DNA of 64,000 bases from Anthoceros angustus (taxonomy: Eukaryota; Streptophyta; Anthocerotopsida; Anthocerotales; Anthocerotaceae). The translations under genes and the position numbers were made by a program. Location of the stretch: NCBI GenBank assembly GCA_010909165.1, contig MU008187.1, positions 252,247-316,246 on the forward strand. Direction: 5' to 3'. Below, piece by piece: positions 23,970 through 35,991 of the stretch (its first letter is position 1; each line of letters starts with the position of its first letter). The notes beneath the pieces were generated by a model. That model did not search any database, was not told the origin of the DNA, and was given only the letters and a program-made list of their open reading frames with translations.

Positions 23970-24620
23970 TGTGTAGTAGACATGGACTAGTACTGATAGT
24001 GCGTTTGGACAAGTTCCCGAGGTTATGCAGGAGCCAGCTAAGAGCTTCTGCAATTTCCGGAACAATGGCATCAACACTCAACTTGTTTTCCGTAACCTGC
24101 TCAGTGTAAGGCTTGATCCTGGAGGTGGTGGCAGACAATATGAGCAGGGCCGACAAAGGGAATTGGATGTGGCTCACGCTCAACCTCAACTTCAACTTCA
24201 ACCTACAACTCCAGCACACAGCGTCCTCTCAAGATTCCTACTGGATGTCCCACCAACAATGACCTCTGTCACCTTACACCCTTCTTCACGTGAGACCCTC
24301 TGACACTGCAGACTAGGTCTTGGACCGAAGGGATGCTCGGGGATGCTCGAAAGCCTTTGGACCCACCTGCCAAAATTTACTGAAGGCGAGTTTGACAAGT
24401 CAAATGCCAAAGCTATAAGGGCTTCATGAAGCATTGGCACCCCTACTGGCGGCAATGGTCGTTCCACGTTTGAACTGCCATGGTGCAGAAATCATGTGAA
24501 CAAGATGGCGAAGCATGAAGGCAAGGCCACTCTCCTGGAAATTTCTAGCCAAAAAGAAGGACAACGTCAGCAGGATTGGCAGACGCTTGTAGAAGACAGT
24601 CGCAGCAGCGAACTAAAACC
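23970..24620 (-). pseudogene. Unrecognised multi-exon gene relic
   Basis: On the minus strand, 24463-24373 reads VERPLPPVGVPMLHEALIAL and onward to VNFG, ending in a good donor (ggcag|gtgggt). An acceptor (cctccag|G) at about 24121 restores the frame into IKPYTEQVTENKLSVDAIVP and EIAEALSWLLHNLGNLSKR. A further upstream open stretch (about 24615-24483) encodes FQESGLAFMLRHLVHMISAP. The matching splice phases argue for a real gene origin. I find no start codon, no stop in context and no known domain, so it is a fragment or a badly decayed copy of an unidentified gene. Confidence 0.4.
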
Positions 24621-24699
24621 TTCGATGCTCTACCTACCTTGTAACAGCCTCGAGGTTTACACAGTCGTAGGCTGTTATGATGTGAAGTTTACAGTGTCA

Positions 24700-25661
24700 C
24701 TGTAATCGTAAGTGTCAAAGCGTAGAGTTTCATGACACTCGATGGCACTCATTTTAGGTACATGGTTACAACTTAATTACACCTGTCATAGATTATTAAG
24801 GGCTTGATTGGTGCATAAATTAATATTTGTCTAATTGATTATCGATAATTAGATATTAAGGGAGTGTAATTAAACGTGTGTGATATATATTTAAGTGTAA
24901 ACCGTGGCAGCCCGGTGGAATCGGGTCGTATGATAGCTCCAACCGTATAGAAAATAGACGCGGTGGGCAGCAAATAAAACTTTTTGAATTCTACAAGAAA
25001 CGTGGGTCTGTGATGCCAGACGCAAATGGGAACAATAGGAACATTTAGAAAACAAGGCTCACATCATCGCAAGTCAATTCCAAATTCGCCACTTGGAGGG
25101 ATCCATGAAGCATCGTCATTTAGGCCACCCTGGGCATCAATTATAGGTGGCAACAGTGTTTAGCTTCAGGACAACACGACTCTGCACATCTATCAAGCTC
25201 TGATAATCAAAAGGAGCTCCGAAACAGTGAGCAGGTCTTTACACTAACCGAAAGCTCTTGCAATCTAAGCACCAGAAGCCAGTGAGGAGAAGCCAGTAAG
25301 AAGCCAGTCAGTCTGGCAATAGCTCCCCCGAGCAGGACACACGAGCACAAGAATGGAATAGCAGACGCCCGAATATTTAATCAGAAAATTTCTGTGCTGC
25401 TGCTATTTCCAGTCCCACGACAAGCTTACTCAGTTGTCCAGTTCACCCTTCCAAAAGTCAGACAACCTCCCAAACATGGCTCCACTATGACTTTGCTCCG
25501 CTGTTATCTTCCCCCGCATCCAATCAATTGTCCCTTACGGCATCCATCTGGAACTACCAGGCTCCAGACCAACAGCGACATCAAACAGGAGGCAGCAATG
25601 ATCACAGAACAGAACTTCCTGTGCTTGGAACATATGCTACTTGGGTAAACAGAATTGTCAG
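24700..25661. other. CUL3 3' flank, AT-rich spacer
   Basis: Between the relic and the CUL3 stop. AT-rich without coding signals; the part near 25390-25660 is probably CUL3 3' UTR. Confidence 0.5.
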
Positions 25662-28442
25662 CTAAGCAAGATAACGATAAAGCTTTCTGTCTGTCCTGTC
25701 TCTTTCCAAGAACTCCCGCTCAATGAGCGATTCAATTCTCTTCTTGATGACAGCTGGATTTGGAAGAAATCTGGCCTGCAGCTGCTTTGTAACTTCGCTG
25801 ATGATGTTGTTGTGATCCAGGACACGCCTGGATTTCATAATTCTTACAATGGCTGCCTCAATCTGGGGCTTCCTGTCCTCTTCCACTTTCTGGCGTGTCT
25901 CCTGCTTCTCAGGTTCACTTTCTTTCTGAGCCACAACAGTGCTGATTTTCACTTTGTAAAACTTGCTGGAGTACCTCTCATTGAACAAGAAGACATCATC
26001 CTCACTGATGTCCTTGCTCATTGGCTCCTTCTTCAGAACATTTTTACCTTTCACACATGCCAGAGACTGCAAGTTTCTCTTCAAATCCTGTGAAGGAATG
26101 TCAGTTGTTTGCTCTATTTCCCTGTACGTTAGCCTCTCATTAGTGTTGAACAGGAGGAGAATGCACATCTGGTAGGTGGAGACATTGAGCTCATGTTTTG
26201 CCCCGTTCCCAAATGTAGCCTTGAGATCTGCGGTCCCCATATTGGTCTGCCAGGTTAGACGCCTCCCTGTGTGCGTTGAGAGGTAATATGTCTTGAACTT
26301 CTCACACAAGTTCACCACTTCCGTAGGCAGATTACACCTTGCACCAGACTGGGTGGGCCATGATCCTGTGGTAAGGACCTGCACTGATAAAGTTGGACCA
26401 TCAACTCCCTCTCCATTCCACCCTGACGCATGGAACCCCTGCATCGTATCCCTCGATGTTTTCATGTCAAGAAACATGCCTTCCAACTTTGAGGTAAACT
26501 GATAACCACACTCTGTCTTCAGCTTAACAATGAGACTTCTCTCTGCATCATCAGATACTGTTCTGCCAGATAGTAGCCGCTTTGCCAGGTGCTGTTTATA
26601 GTATTTCTCAAAAACATCCTTCTCTTGCAAATACCTGAACAACATCATTACCTTATCCAACACAGTCTCAACGTCTTCTTCACTCATCCCTTTAAGCCCT
26701 TTCCTCAGCTTGTCATCTACAAATAATGAAATGAATTCAGGCGACCTCACATTGAGGTTGATGAAAAACTCAAAAGATGAGTTCAAGGCATTCTGGAATG
26801 TCTTGTCATTATTGAAGGATGACAAGATGATCTTATCATACTTGTCCTTCTCGTCCAGCAAGCTCTTCACAAATTCTACAGGATCTTTGAGCTTCTCAGG
26901 GTCCAATACTAATTGCCTGCCTGTGTCACGCAAGTGTGCAACCATGACATCACGGATTGTCTGTAGTCCAGTGGGGACCCGGCGAAACAGGTTGTACATG
27001 CGCAGAAGATCCTCATACTTGTCATCAATCAACATAGAAACCAGCCCTGAATTTTCCATCTCCACCAGTAGCTTCATATGGTTCCCGATCATTTCCCGCT
27101 CCACAACAGCCGTTATCTTTGCCTCACTTCTCGGATCCAGATACTGGGTGACCCTCTCTATCTCCTCAATGAGCCTCCTTTCTGCCTTCTTCAAATAGTC
27201 TGCACAATCACTAGTTTGGATAAACTGCTGTGCCTCTGATCTGTAGAACAACGAAGAGGCCTCCAGAAATGGTTTCTCAAAGTCCTCCTGATACACACTT
27301 GCTCCCAAGTCCATCAACATCTTGGTGATATTCCGCATCAATCCTCTGTTGATGATCTCCCCTGTACGTTCCCTCTGCACCAGGTCTAGAAGGGTATCCA
27401 GTAAACGATCCCTAATCTTCGGGAACCTTACAATGTTATCCCGCCACAGATTTAAGCCGAGCTCATGCACAGGAGTCTTGCTGTTGTTGGTGACATACGT
27501 CCTGTCCATGTACATCAAAATATCTCGGATCATCTGCAGGGACTTGTTATGCTCTAACCACTTGCTGTTCAACTCCTCGAGATACAAACCCCCTTGAGCA
27601 GCCTCAATGGACTTGGAGATCTCCCGCAGGTGCTCTGTCATGGTATTCACGAGCTCGTTGTAGAGCTTCTCACCGCACTTGTGGAGAACCATGTAGTACG
27701 CATTCCTGTACAAACCCCAAAAATTAATTCCTGTGCGGCAAGGTAGCCATCTGCAGGGACTTGTTATGCTCTAACCACTTGCTGTTCAACTCCTCGAGAT
27801 ACAAACCCCTTGAGCAGCCTCAATGGACTTGGAGATCTCTGCAGGTGCTCTGTCATGGTATTCACGAGCTCGTTGTAGAGCTTCTCACCGCACTTGTGGA
27901 GAACCATGTAGTACGCATTCCTGTACAAACCCCAAAAATTAATTCCTGTGCGGCAAGGTAGCCATCTGCAGGGAAACCACTCAGACATAATCGTCCATGC
28001 TCTATTCCGTGCTACAAACGCTACAACATGATGGAAGATTATCGGGTAAATTCACGCTCTGCCAACATAATCTTCACCCATACTTGCCGAGTCATTGCAC
28101 GAAACTGACAACTCGTGCGCACCATGTGCAAACCTCAGTTATCGGCTTGAATTAGCACTGTAGTCAGAGAACGCATGACAACAAGCATCCCACCCAGGCA
28201 AGGCCACATCCACCACAGAAGAACAGCCAACAGGGTATGGCCGAAAAAAACATCTCAAAACAGGGAACGCACCTATAAAGCTCCTCAAAGCTAAGCCCAC
28301 TGGCGTTATGGTTGTAGATTTCGTGAATTGCGTCCTCCAGAATCTTCCACGTCTTCTCGGCATACTTGGGATCCATCTCCACCTTGTGCTTGAATGGCTC
28401 GATCTTGAAATTTTTCTTGGTCTTGAGCTGATGATTACTCAT
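25662..28442 (-). CDS. CUL3: Cullin-3, scaffold of BTB-CUL3-RBX1 ubiquitin ligases
   Basis: Two exons, 28442-28273 and 27705-25662, splice as LYRNAYYMVLHKCGEKLYN and give 737 residues, the normal CUL3 length. The N-terminal cullin repeats bind BTB adaptors; the C-terminal cullin-homology domain binds RBX1. The NEDD8 site lies in IVRIMKSRRVLDHNNII, followed by the winged-helix end RTDRKLYRYLA. The protein acts in nucleus and cytoplasm, ubiquitinating BTB-recruited substrates. The single intron (27706-28272) contains a second, frameshifted copy of the 5' part of exon 2 (27748-27962), with the same acceptor sequence gtttgtacag. The distal acceptor must be used for a functional protein. Confidence 0.96.
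27531..27962 (-). repeat. 217-bp tandem duplication of CUL3 exon 2 start
   Basis: Unit 1 (27531-27747) covers the last part of the intron and the first 175 bp of exon 2. Unit 2 (27748-27962, 215 bp) lies wholly in the intron. The two are nearly identical apart from two one-base deletions in unit 2 (near 27808 and 27840), which shift its reading frame. An 11-bp word, catctgcaggg, borders both junctions and recurs at 27963, suggesting microhomology-driven duplication. Confidence 0.95.
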
Positions 28443-29220
28443 GTTGAGCGAACGTCCCCGGCGAACCGGCCCCCTCCCGCAACACCGGATTGAATCTCAC
28501 CGCCCGGCAGCAACACCAGCAGCAGCAGCAGCAAGCGCAAGAGCAGCAGAAGAAGGGGTGGCCACCCTGCCGTCACCCTACGCCGCACCGCCGAATCAGT
28601 GGCAGCTCGTCACCATGACACACCCGCCATGCCAGACACGGAATGAAGCGGGTCACCAAAACCTACGTCCGCGGCCGCATCTCCAGGGACGAGGCGCCTG
28701 CAGAAGCAACCGCTGCGGCAACGATGCGGCCGTCACGCTCCCGATGTGTGCCTGCAAGGCGACAATCCAGGAAATGGGCTGTCGGGCCGACCAAGCTTGG
28801 CGGCTGTTGCTGGCCCGGAGTCCCTTGTGCTGCCACCCAGACCTCCTTCCTTCCGCCTCCCCTAGCCTGGTGCTGCCTCTCCCTCTCGGGCTCCAGGGAC
28901 CGAGCTCTTTGCTTCCGCACCGAGGCCACTCCAACGAGTCCCAAATGCTTTTCTCCTTTCCTCTTTGGGATATCTAACAGATGTTTTCAACACACTCTCC
29001 AGGCCTTATCGCAAACCTACTTTCAGCATATACGGCATGCCTTATACCTTTCGCCGCTCAGCTCAATCCTCTTTCATTGAATAATTAGCTCGATTTTAGG
29101 ACTTGGTGATCCACAACGGCAGGCAGCTTTCCTCCTTCTTTCTTCCTTCTTCCGCACCACGCCGCTCGAGAAGTCCGCGATGCTCTGTCTCCCCCTTGAA
29201 CGACGTTGTCCGAGCCTCTT
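28443..29220. other. CUL3 promoter/5' leader and flank
   Basis: GC-rich, with an agc-rich run near 28518. Open frames on both strands lack domains. No gene accepted. Confidence 0.5.
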
Positions 29221-29227
29221 ATCCCTG

Positions 29228-29237
29228 AGCACATACA

Positions 29238-29271
<34 letters not shown>

Positions 29272-29290
29272 AATATATATATACATATAA
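29228..29290. repeat. Microsatellite (ACAT)n followed by (AT)n
   Basis: About nine copies of acat/cata followed by atatatatac. The short minus-strand frame reading IYICMYVCMYV is produced by it. Confidence 0.95.
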
Positions 29291-31684
29291 TGAGATAAAA
29301 GCCCGAGAAAGACAGACCAATTGTAAGTTGGAAGGAGAGTAGATGGAGCTTCAATCTTTATCCCTCTTCCAAAGCTAGCTCACATTCCATAGCACCTTGC
29401 AGAATTAAAATCTAAGGGAAAAGATGAGCAACTCATAAATCAAAATTCTCCACATAATGTACATCATGTGGTTCTCTTTTGCCTACAAGTCCTCAACATT
29501 GCGCAGAATTACAAAAAATCTTGATGGAAAGATGTACGGCTCAGAAAGTTGAAACTCTCCTCGTAATGTGATATTCTTTTGTACACGAGTCTTTAACATG
29601 GCAGCTAGGACTTTTGTATGGAATGTCTCAAAGGCTAACTAGAAGCAATAGATATACTTGGTGTGCCTCCAAGAATCAATAAAAATACTTGGTGCACCTT
29701 TGCGCGGAAGTCTTTCCACAAAGCTATGACCTTTCCAAAAACTATGACCCTATCCTCAATGCCTCATATATTATTTGAAACCAACTCGTCCTTATGATTC
29801 TCGTATGAGAGGACTGAAGCGCATGCAAGATAGTACTAGAGGACTGAAGGGCAAGTGCAAGATAGTAGGGGAAGACTAGAGCGCAAATGAGGAAGACTGG
29901 AGCGCAGGAGCAGATGGGAAGGACTGGAGGGCAAATGCAAGATTAAGCAATCATTTTTAGTCTATCTGCAACACCAGACACTCCTCAAATTCAGCATTTC
30001 ATACCATTATAACCATTATAAGCTAGAATTCAATTCACATCCCGATCAAGAGGGCATTCAATTGGCTCTGTCACGTAGCAATAGGTGTGAGACTCTCCTC
30101 AACACTAGGCACTCCTCAGCACTAGGCACTCCTCAGCACTAGGCACTCCTCAAACTCAACACTCCAAACCATTATAAGCTAGGACAAACTCACAACCTGG
30201 TCAGAACGGCATTCAATTGGCCTTATCGCACCGCGCAGGGCCCCATAGTTACTCGGACTCTTGCACCTAGTTTGAAGGCATCAAAATGAAGTTGTGATCA
30301 GCTTCGCTTCCAAGCTAATTCCAGTACTCCCATCAGTAAATATGACCAACATTTCAATATCTATGATTTCAACAGCCTTTGCTTCATTCACTTAGACTTT
30401 CAGAAAACCATTAGTTGTTCTTTTCAAACTTTTTGAGGTACACTTTTCTCCGCACGATGCCCATCTGAGAGATGTTTCCCTTTTTCTCGAGGTGGATAAG
30501 ATTTCTCATCTCCTTTTTTTTTACATAAAGTCTCCATGTCTCCTTTTATTTGAGACCTCATACCCATATTGCTTCATGCATGACACAAATAAGAGTCCAA
30601 ATTACAATTAACCTTTGATTATGTGTTGAGATGTGGTCCATACCACTCTTCTTAATTGCAACTCGCCAAGAATACGACAAGGAGATGAGAGCAATATTAT
30701 AGGGACCGTTTGTCAAATAAATTATTATTATTATTATTACTATATCGGATTAAGAAAAAGAACTCTTCATATTTTCAGTAAACATGTATTTCATCTATAG
30801 CAAGACTATCAACTGACCATTACATATGCAAGATTATCAACTCAATATTGAGAGCAAGTATGAGACTTAAGGTCTTGCATATGGAAATCAACGTGCTCTT
30901 GCTATCACATGCGAACCAACATACCCCTAGATAGTAGGGATTGACCCTATCCAAGGCTTTTTCTTTTGTATAGAGCGAGCAGCATTATCACCCAAAATCC
31001 TTACATCTCTAGAACCATAGGAAGCAAAAATTCACCATCCTATTCACAAGGTACTACCTAGTGGTGCCAACACCCTAGGGGTGCTAAAAAAATCGACTAG
31101 TTGACGACTGGAAACTGAAGAATGACTCTTAAAGTTTTCATCCATGACAATATGATATTGTTTTGGTCAATCTTAAAATTACACTAAAAAATTGAAGGTA
31201 GTATTATAATGTTCATAAAAAGCTGCATTATTTTTATACCTATTGTTTTAAATAGTTTTAGCTTAAGTTTTGACATTGTTTTGCTCCCCCATATGTAATA
31301 TTCCATTTCAATCCCATGACGGTCATCCGTCTTAAGTACATATACTATAAACATTTTCTCTTCTTCTTCTAACCCTATCTTTACTATTTTATTGCATAAT
31401 ATTATTCCTCTTAGTGTATTTTGAAGAACAAGGCCTTTTTTTTATTGTTAAGTCTGTGTGTGGTTGTCTCTAGAGTCATTTTAGTGGGATCTGTGACTCA
31501 GCCTAGCATAGAGGAATTCTATGATATTACAAGCACAATGGTGGCAAGGCCTTCAAACTCTTATACTTGTTAGTGAAGTGTTACTTCTTGTTGAGATTCT
31601 TCCGAATATTGCTCCACCAAAGGGTTCTGGGCTTGAAAGTTGTCAATTGTGATCACAAATTTGTAAAGAGAAATAGATATCCAA
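29291..31684. other. AT-rich intergenic region
   Basis: No gene recognised. There is a short tandem array cactaggcactcctcag (three to four copies, about 30103-30155) and a degenerate aggactgaagggcaagtgca repeat (about 29812-29940). Confidence 0.6.
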
Positions 31685-31686
31685 TA

Positions 31687-32025
31687 CCGTAGCTCGAGGA
31701 GTGGTAATGCCAATAGGATAATGCCAAAATAATATTTTTTGAAAAAATAAGGTTCAACATAAATATTTATATTTTCAAATTTTCAATATTTATGAAAAAT
31801 AATTTTATCAAAATTCAAAATTTATTAAAATACATAGGTATCTATATAGAACTAATGGTTGTGTATAGAACTCCCCTAAACAGGCCCTAATTTTGCACAC
31901 AAATCCTAGTTTCCTTGTTTTCGGCATCTTAAACTCATATTCAGCATTTTAAGTATAATAATTTCTGGGTTTTAAAAGTTTATTAATTTTAATTAATTAA
32001 CGGAAAATCATCCCTTGGAGTATGG
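31687..32025. mobile_element. MITE, copy 1
   Basis: A 339-bp AT-rich element closely related to 57172-57519. Ends ccgtagctcgaggagtgg and (inverted) ccatactccaagggatg form imperfect terminal inverted repeats. It is flanked on both sides by TA, which fits a TA target duplication as in Tc1/mariner-type MITEs. It has no coding capacity. A second, better-preserved copy in the same window establishes the borders. Confidence 0.8.
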
Positions 32026-32459
32026 TAGTACCTTTATTATATTATATTATATTATAATAATATCCAATGCACAATACTAACAAAAGGTAAGTACTCAAAA
32101 AAAATTGCTAGAAAATTAAATCGACAAAAATCTCATTTGAACCGCTTAATCATTCTTTTTTGAGAAGAATGGCTCATAGAAAGAGGGTTATTTTGGTTTG
32201 GTTTTTTTTAAGAGGGTAAATCTTAGAGTTTTTCGTCTAGGCAACTATGTACCTGGAAAGATTTCCTGCCTCAGTAAATTGTAGATTCACTTCGGAATGA
32301 AAACTTGGTATTATGAGTACGAACCATGAAAACTTGTGAATAAGGTTATCAAAGGATACATACATATGAAGCTATAATGCATGTAATATGAAGCCACAAG
32401 ATGGGCTTATCTTTGTAAGATATTGATCTCATCTTGAGAAATTTGAACATACAATGTTT

Positions 32460-33572
32460 CTATATGACGCCTACACGATCAACTTTAAATTGTTTGACTT
32501 CGCTTTTCGGTGGGTCAAACTGAAAGCTTCCATCCCATGCTAACACCTCAGAAAACTCCTCAATGTAAATCTTTCCAGTGTCTTTATCTTTGGCAGCCCA
32601 AATCATCTTATTGGCTTCTGGTTCCGTGAATGAGTGCCCTTTTTCCATCATGAATTTCTGATTTGATACTCAATAGATTATGATATTCTTAATAGTAAAT
32701 AGGCTGTTTGAAATGAGATGCGTGCTCTTATGTTTAGTTATGCGAGTACCTTAAGTTGTGCAGGCTCTAAATAATCTTTACCATCTGTGGTAATTCTCTA
32801 CAGCGAAACCATATTGAAAAAATTATTATTCATAGTTCATAGTTTACACAGTCCATTGCGCATTAAAACTTTTCTAATAAATAATTAGTTTTTCTAGCTT
32901 TGTGTCATTGCTCATTACAACCTTAAATGCTTGATGGATATGCTCTTTAGAGTGACGGACGAAATCATCTGGATACCTCCTTAGGGCTTCCCCTATCCTT
33001 TGCTCAAAGTTTTCATAAGTCACATGACCCTTTGTTGTCCCAGAAATTTCATTCTCCTTTGCCTGAAATCAAACTTTTTGCTGAGGAAGAGATGATTGAG
33101 TCTCTTTAATAGTTATGTACTACATAGCTCACTTTAGGTGAGATCTAACCGCTTCAATTAGACGTTGTATAGTCTCTTCTGATGGATTCATTCCTGTTGC
33201 TCTCAAAAGAATTGGTAAATCCCTGTAACTCGAAATGGCAATGTTGCTCAGTATGATTGAAATGCTTGTAAGAATTCATAACATCTATAAATTTGCCTCG
33301 ATCTACCGTTCATCCAATTCTCCAGCCTTCTTTTTGGTGCCCTTCCGTTGGAATAACGGGAAATGTCCATAAAGACATTCATGCAACTTGGGATCCAAAG
33401 TGTATATCGTTTTTTCAATAAATTCATCTTCAGCTTCTCCAGGAAGTGCCAATTCTCCATCCTCACCTTCCACTGGAGACCCTTCAGCTAGTTGTTTTGT
33501 TTCTTTAGGTGGAGCTTTTGAAGCTTCTTCTGCCGTGGGCGTAGTAGTAGGAGGTGAAGTGGTACTGGACAT
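32460..33572 (-). CDS. EF-hand-like protein, probable dynein regulatory complex subunit 8
   Basis: Five exons in the best in-frame model: 33572-33307, 33222-33150, 33062-32922, 32797-32750 and 32657-32460, about 241 residues. After a Ser/Thr/Pro/Glu-rich N-terminus it reads as calmodulin-fold helices: LPILLRATGMNPSEETIQRL, HVTYENFEQRIGEAL, a pre-helix DGKDYLEPAQLKKFMMEKGH, and TGKIYIEEFSEVLA. The pattern (LRATGMNPSEE; FMMEKGHSFTEPEANKMI) resembles DRC8/EFCAB2, a flagellar nexin-link protein. The loops lack canonical Asp residues, so calcium binding is doubtful. The donor of exon 2 (gcg|gttaga) is weak but is the only one that keeps frame; the stronger gtgagc 17 bp on would shift it. If correct, the plant makes motile sperm. 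Confidence 0.6.
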
Positions 33573-34205
33573 GATGATTAGAATATGGGGTGTTACCAAT
33601 TTGTATTACACCACAACAGTATACCACTTAAGTCCCCACTTTGCGGTAGCTTCCACACATTCTTTAGTGGTAAATAGAAGTTAATAGTTGATATACACTT
33701 AGATATTTATTCTATTTTATTAAAATAAACTGAAATTAAAGCAATCATTGTTTGATGTCATCTTAACTGCAAGATGAGATAACATCTTAACTACAAGATT
33801 AAGATATTTCAAAAAAAAATATTATGTATGTATAGAGAGAGAATTAAAAATATGCTTATATGCTAATGAAAAATGCCGGTCCATTATGCTTTATACGTCA
33901 CATTTCTATTTGATTTTTCCCATATGAAGACTTATTAAAAGAATGTTTATCATATATATTATGATATCATGATATTTTTTATTCTACATTTATAAAGATT
34001 TGGCATTCAATTGTAAAGACCTACTAATGTTTCCATACCATATATAAAATCATATTTTAATAAATTTTTTGATAAATCTCAATCTATTTACCAACAGGCT
34101 TAGATATAGATGTTTAATTTGCAATCACTAGCACATTTCATTAATCACTTGTTTGGCTATTTATCAATTTGTGATTTTGTTGTGATATTTTAGTGTTCAA
34201 ATGAT
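33573..34205. promoter_or_regulatory. Divergent AT-rich promoter region
   Basis: 633 bp between two opposing genes, very AT-rich, with stretches of tattatgtatg-type sequence. It must hold both promoters. No specific site is recognised. Confidence 0.4.
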
Positions 34206-34946
34206 ATGGAAGATACTAATTATCTCATAGAAACTCTCAAACAAAAAACTGAGTCCATACTGAGAAGGATCAGGACATACAATGTTCCCTCCTCTGAAAA
34301 GCCTAGACGATGTTTGAAAGATATTCATCTAAATTCTAATCTTATAAGGTCTTTCTCTCAAGAACTCACCAACTTAGAAAGTATGAAAGCAGCTATTGTC
34401 CTTCATGCATTCTACCCAAGATTATTGGCAAATTATATCGAATGTCATATGGTATAGCTCACAAATTCTTCCACTAGGTCATTGTTGGAATTATTTATTC
34501 TGAAAAAACTAAAAACCTAAATAAATTCTATTGCCCAAGGAACGAGCTAAACCAGAATTGGTTACCAAGCTCGAACAATTAACCAAACAATTCCAAGTTG
34601 GATTCCAAAACCGCAACGGTTATATTAGAATATCACAACATAGTGATAATGCAGTGGTATAAGCCACACTTTATCCTTCATGTATGACTTTTCTAAAATA
34701 TTCTTCTATCATATACAATTCTAATGCCTTGCATGTTGTGTTCTTGTGCAAAAGTTTACATACTTTAACATGTTAATAACATATGAAAAAGAATTGGAGA
34801 AACCCTTCCAAAGTGCAATGGAATTCTGCAAAGCGCTTGAAGAATATCTAGATAAAGCTAGCAACATCTTTTCAATGCAAGAACAATATGCAACAAGCAT
34901 CATGTGGAATGGTATGAGTAGCACTCTCCATCCGATTTTAAGCTGA
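34206..34946 (+). CDS. Unknown helical protein, three exons
   Basis: Exons 34206-34451, 34540-34656 and 34755-34946 all join in phase 0 with gtata-type donors and yag/aag acceptors, giving 184 residues. The protein is rich in Leu/Glu/Lys/Gln, probably mostly helical, with segments such as NYLIETLKQKTESILRRI and KPELVTKLEQLTKQF. I do not recognise a family. The head-to-head position with the DRC8-like gene could mean co-expression in sperm cells, but that is inference only. The consistent splicing and lack of internal stops favour a real gene over chance. Confidence 0.55.
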
Positions 34947-35280
34947 AATATAAGAAAACAGAATATATATACCATTGCTCAAATTTCAAATATATTAGAA
35001 ATATAAAATAAATTAATATAAATTTTATAATAATAATATTTCATGTTGAAAATAATTTAATCAAAATATAAAATAAGACTTCCATAACATAAGACCGTCT
35101 TTGCCTTTCCGCGCTGCCCTATGTAATAGATGAATTCATGTGAAAAAAAACCTAATTACCCTAATCAATTAACAGTAGGTGTCCAAACTCCTAGGTACAA
35201 GGAGCTTTAGTGAGCCTACCATCCCAAATCATAAGCACACCTACCTACCATGTGTGAAGTGTAGAGGGAACGAAATGCTT
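34947..35280. other. AT-rich spacer
   Basis: No features beyond AT-rich words near 34980-35060. Confidence 0.5.
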
Positions 35281-35991
35281 TCATATAACTGAAAATCCCT
35301 TAGCCACAAGCTCATCAATGTTAGGCTTCCAGTGCTTCAACGCGATGACTGCTTCCAGGTCGAGCTCCTCCCTGATACGGAGCTTAGGAATGGGCTTGGG
35401 AGGCGACTCCGGAGGCTGCCAGGACTTGTAGTTGCTCTCGCCCCGCTTGTGCATCTCGCGGAGAGCCTCGATAGCCTTCCTGTGCTTGCTGTAAAACCAT
35501 TTGGTGTGCTTCCTGTCTCCCGCCTCGACCTCGGCCCGCATCCTCAGGGCCTCCTTGCGCTCGGGCGCCTGCGACCGCGGGTCCCACGCGCCCCACAGAT
35601 CCTCCTTGGCGCAGAACGAGCCCGCGTTCCGCTTCGTCTTCCTGCTGTCGCACATGCGCTTCTTCTCCGGCATCGGGGGCCGGGGGAAGTAGAAGCACTG
35701 CAGGCGGCGGAAATCGGGGAGGAGGAAGAATTCCTGCCTCTCGCAGGTGTTGAGCACCCGGGCGTGCGAGTAGAGCCTGCAGAACTTAGGAGGGGAGGGG
35801 AAGTTGCCCGGGCTCTGCCACTTCCGTTCCGTCCGCAGGCCAGCTGGATCCGGGATGGAGTGCCTCACAATGTAGTCGTGCGCCTCCTTGGCTTCCTTGG
35901 GAGGGCTCGGCATCGTCTGCTCATGGAAGGGGAAGTCGATCTGCCTGGTGCGGATCCGCCCTACCTTGCTGCGCCTGATGGCCGGATGCAT
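35281..35991 (-). CDS. Unknown basic, Trp/Pro-rich protein
   Basis: Single uninterrupted frame of 236 residues with strong coding composition, starting MHPAIRRSKVGRIRTRQIDF. It is rich in Arg, Lys, Pro and aromatic residues (KWQSPGNFPSPPKFCRLYSH, FYFPRPPMPEKKR, KHTKWFYSKHRKAIEAL) and ends ALKHWKPNIDELVAKGFSVI. There is no signal peptide or membrane segment. I do not recognise a domain. The composition recalls small structural proteins of ribosomes or axonemal microtubules, but nothing decides between them. The antisense frame at 35332-36006 is also open but has shadow-like Leu/Arg/Pro composition and was not accepted. Confidence 0.7.
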   Translation of the reverse strand: MHPAIRRSKVGRIRTRQIDFPFHEQTMPSPPKEAKEAHDYIVRHSIPDPAGLRTERKWQSPGNFPSPPKFCRLYSHARVLNTCERQEFFLLPDFRRLQCFYFPRPPMPEKKRMCDSRKTKRNAGSFCAKEDLWGAWDPRSQAPERKEALRMRAEVEAGDRKHTKWFYSKHRKAIEALREMHKRGESNYKSWQPPESPPKPIPKLRIREELDLEAVIALKHWKPNIDELVAKGFSVI

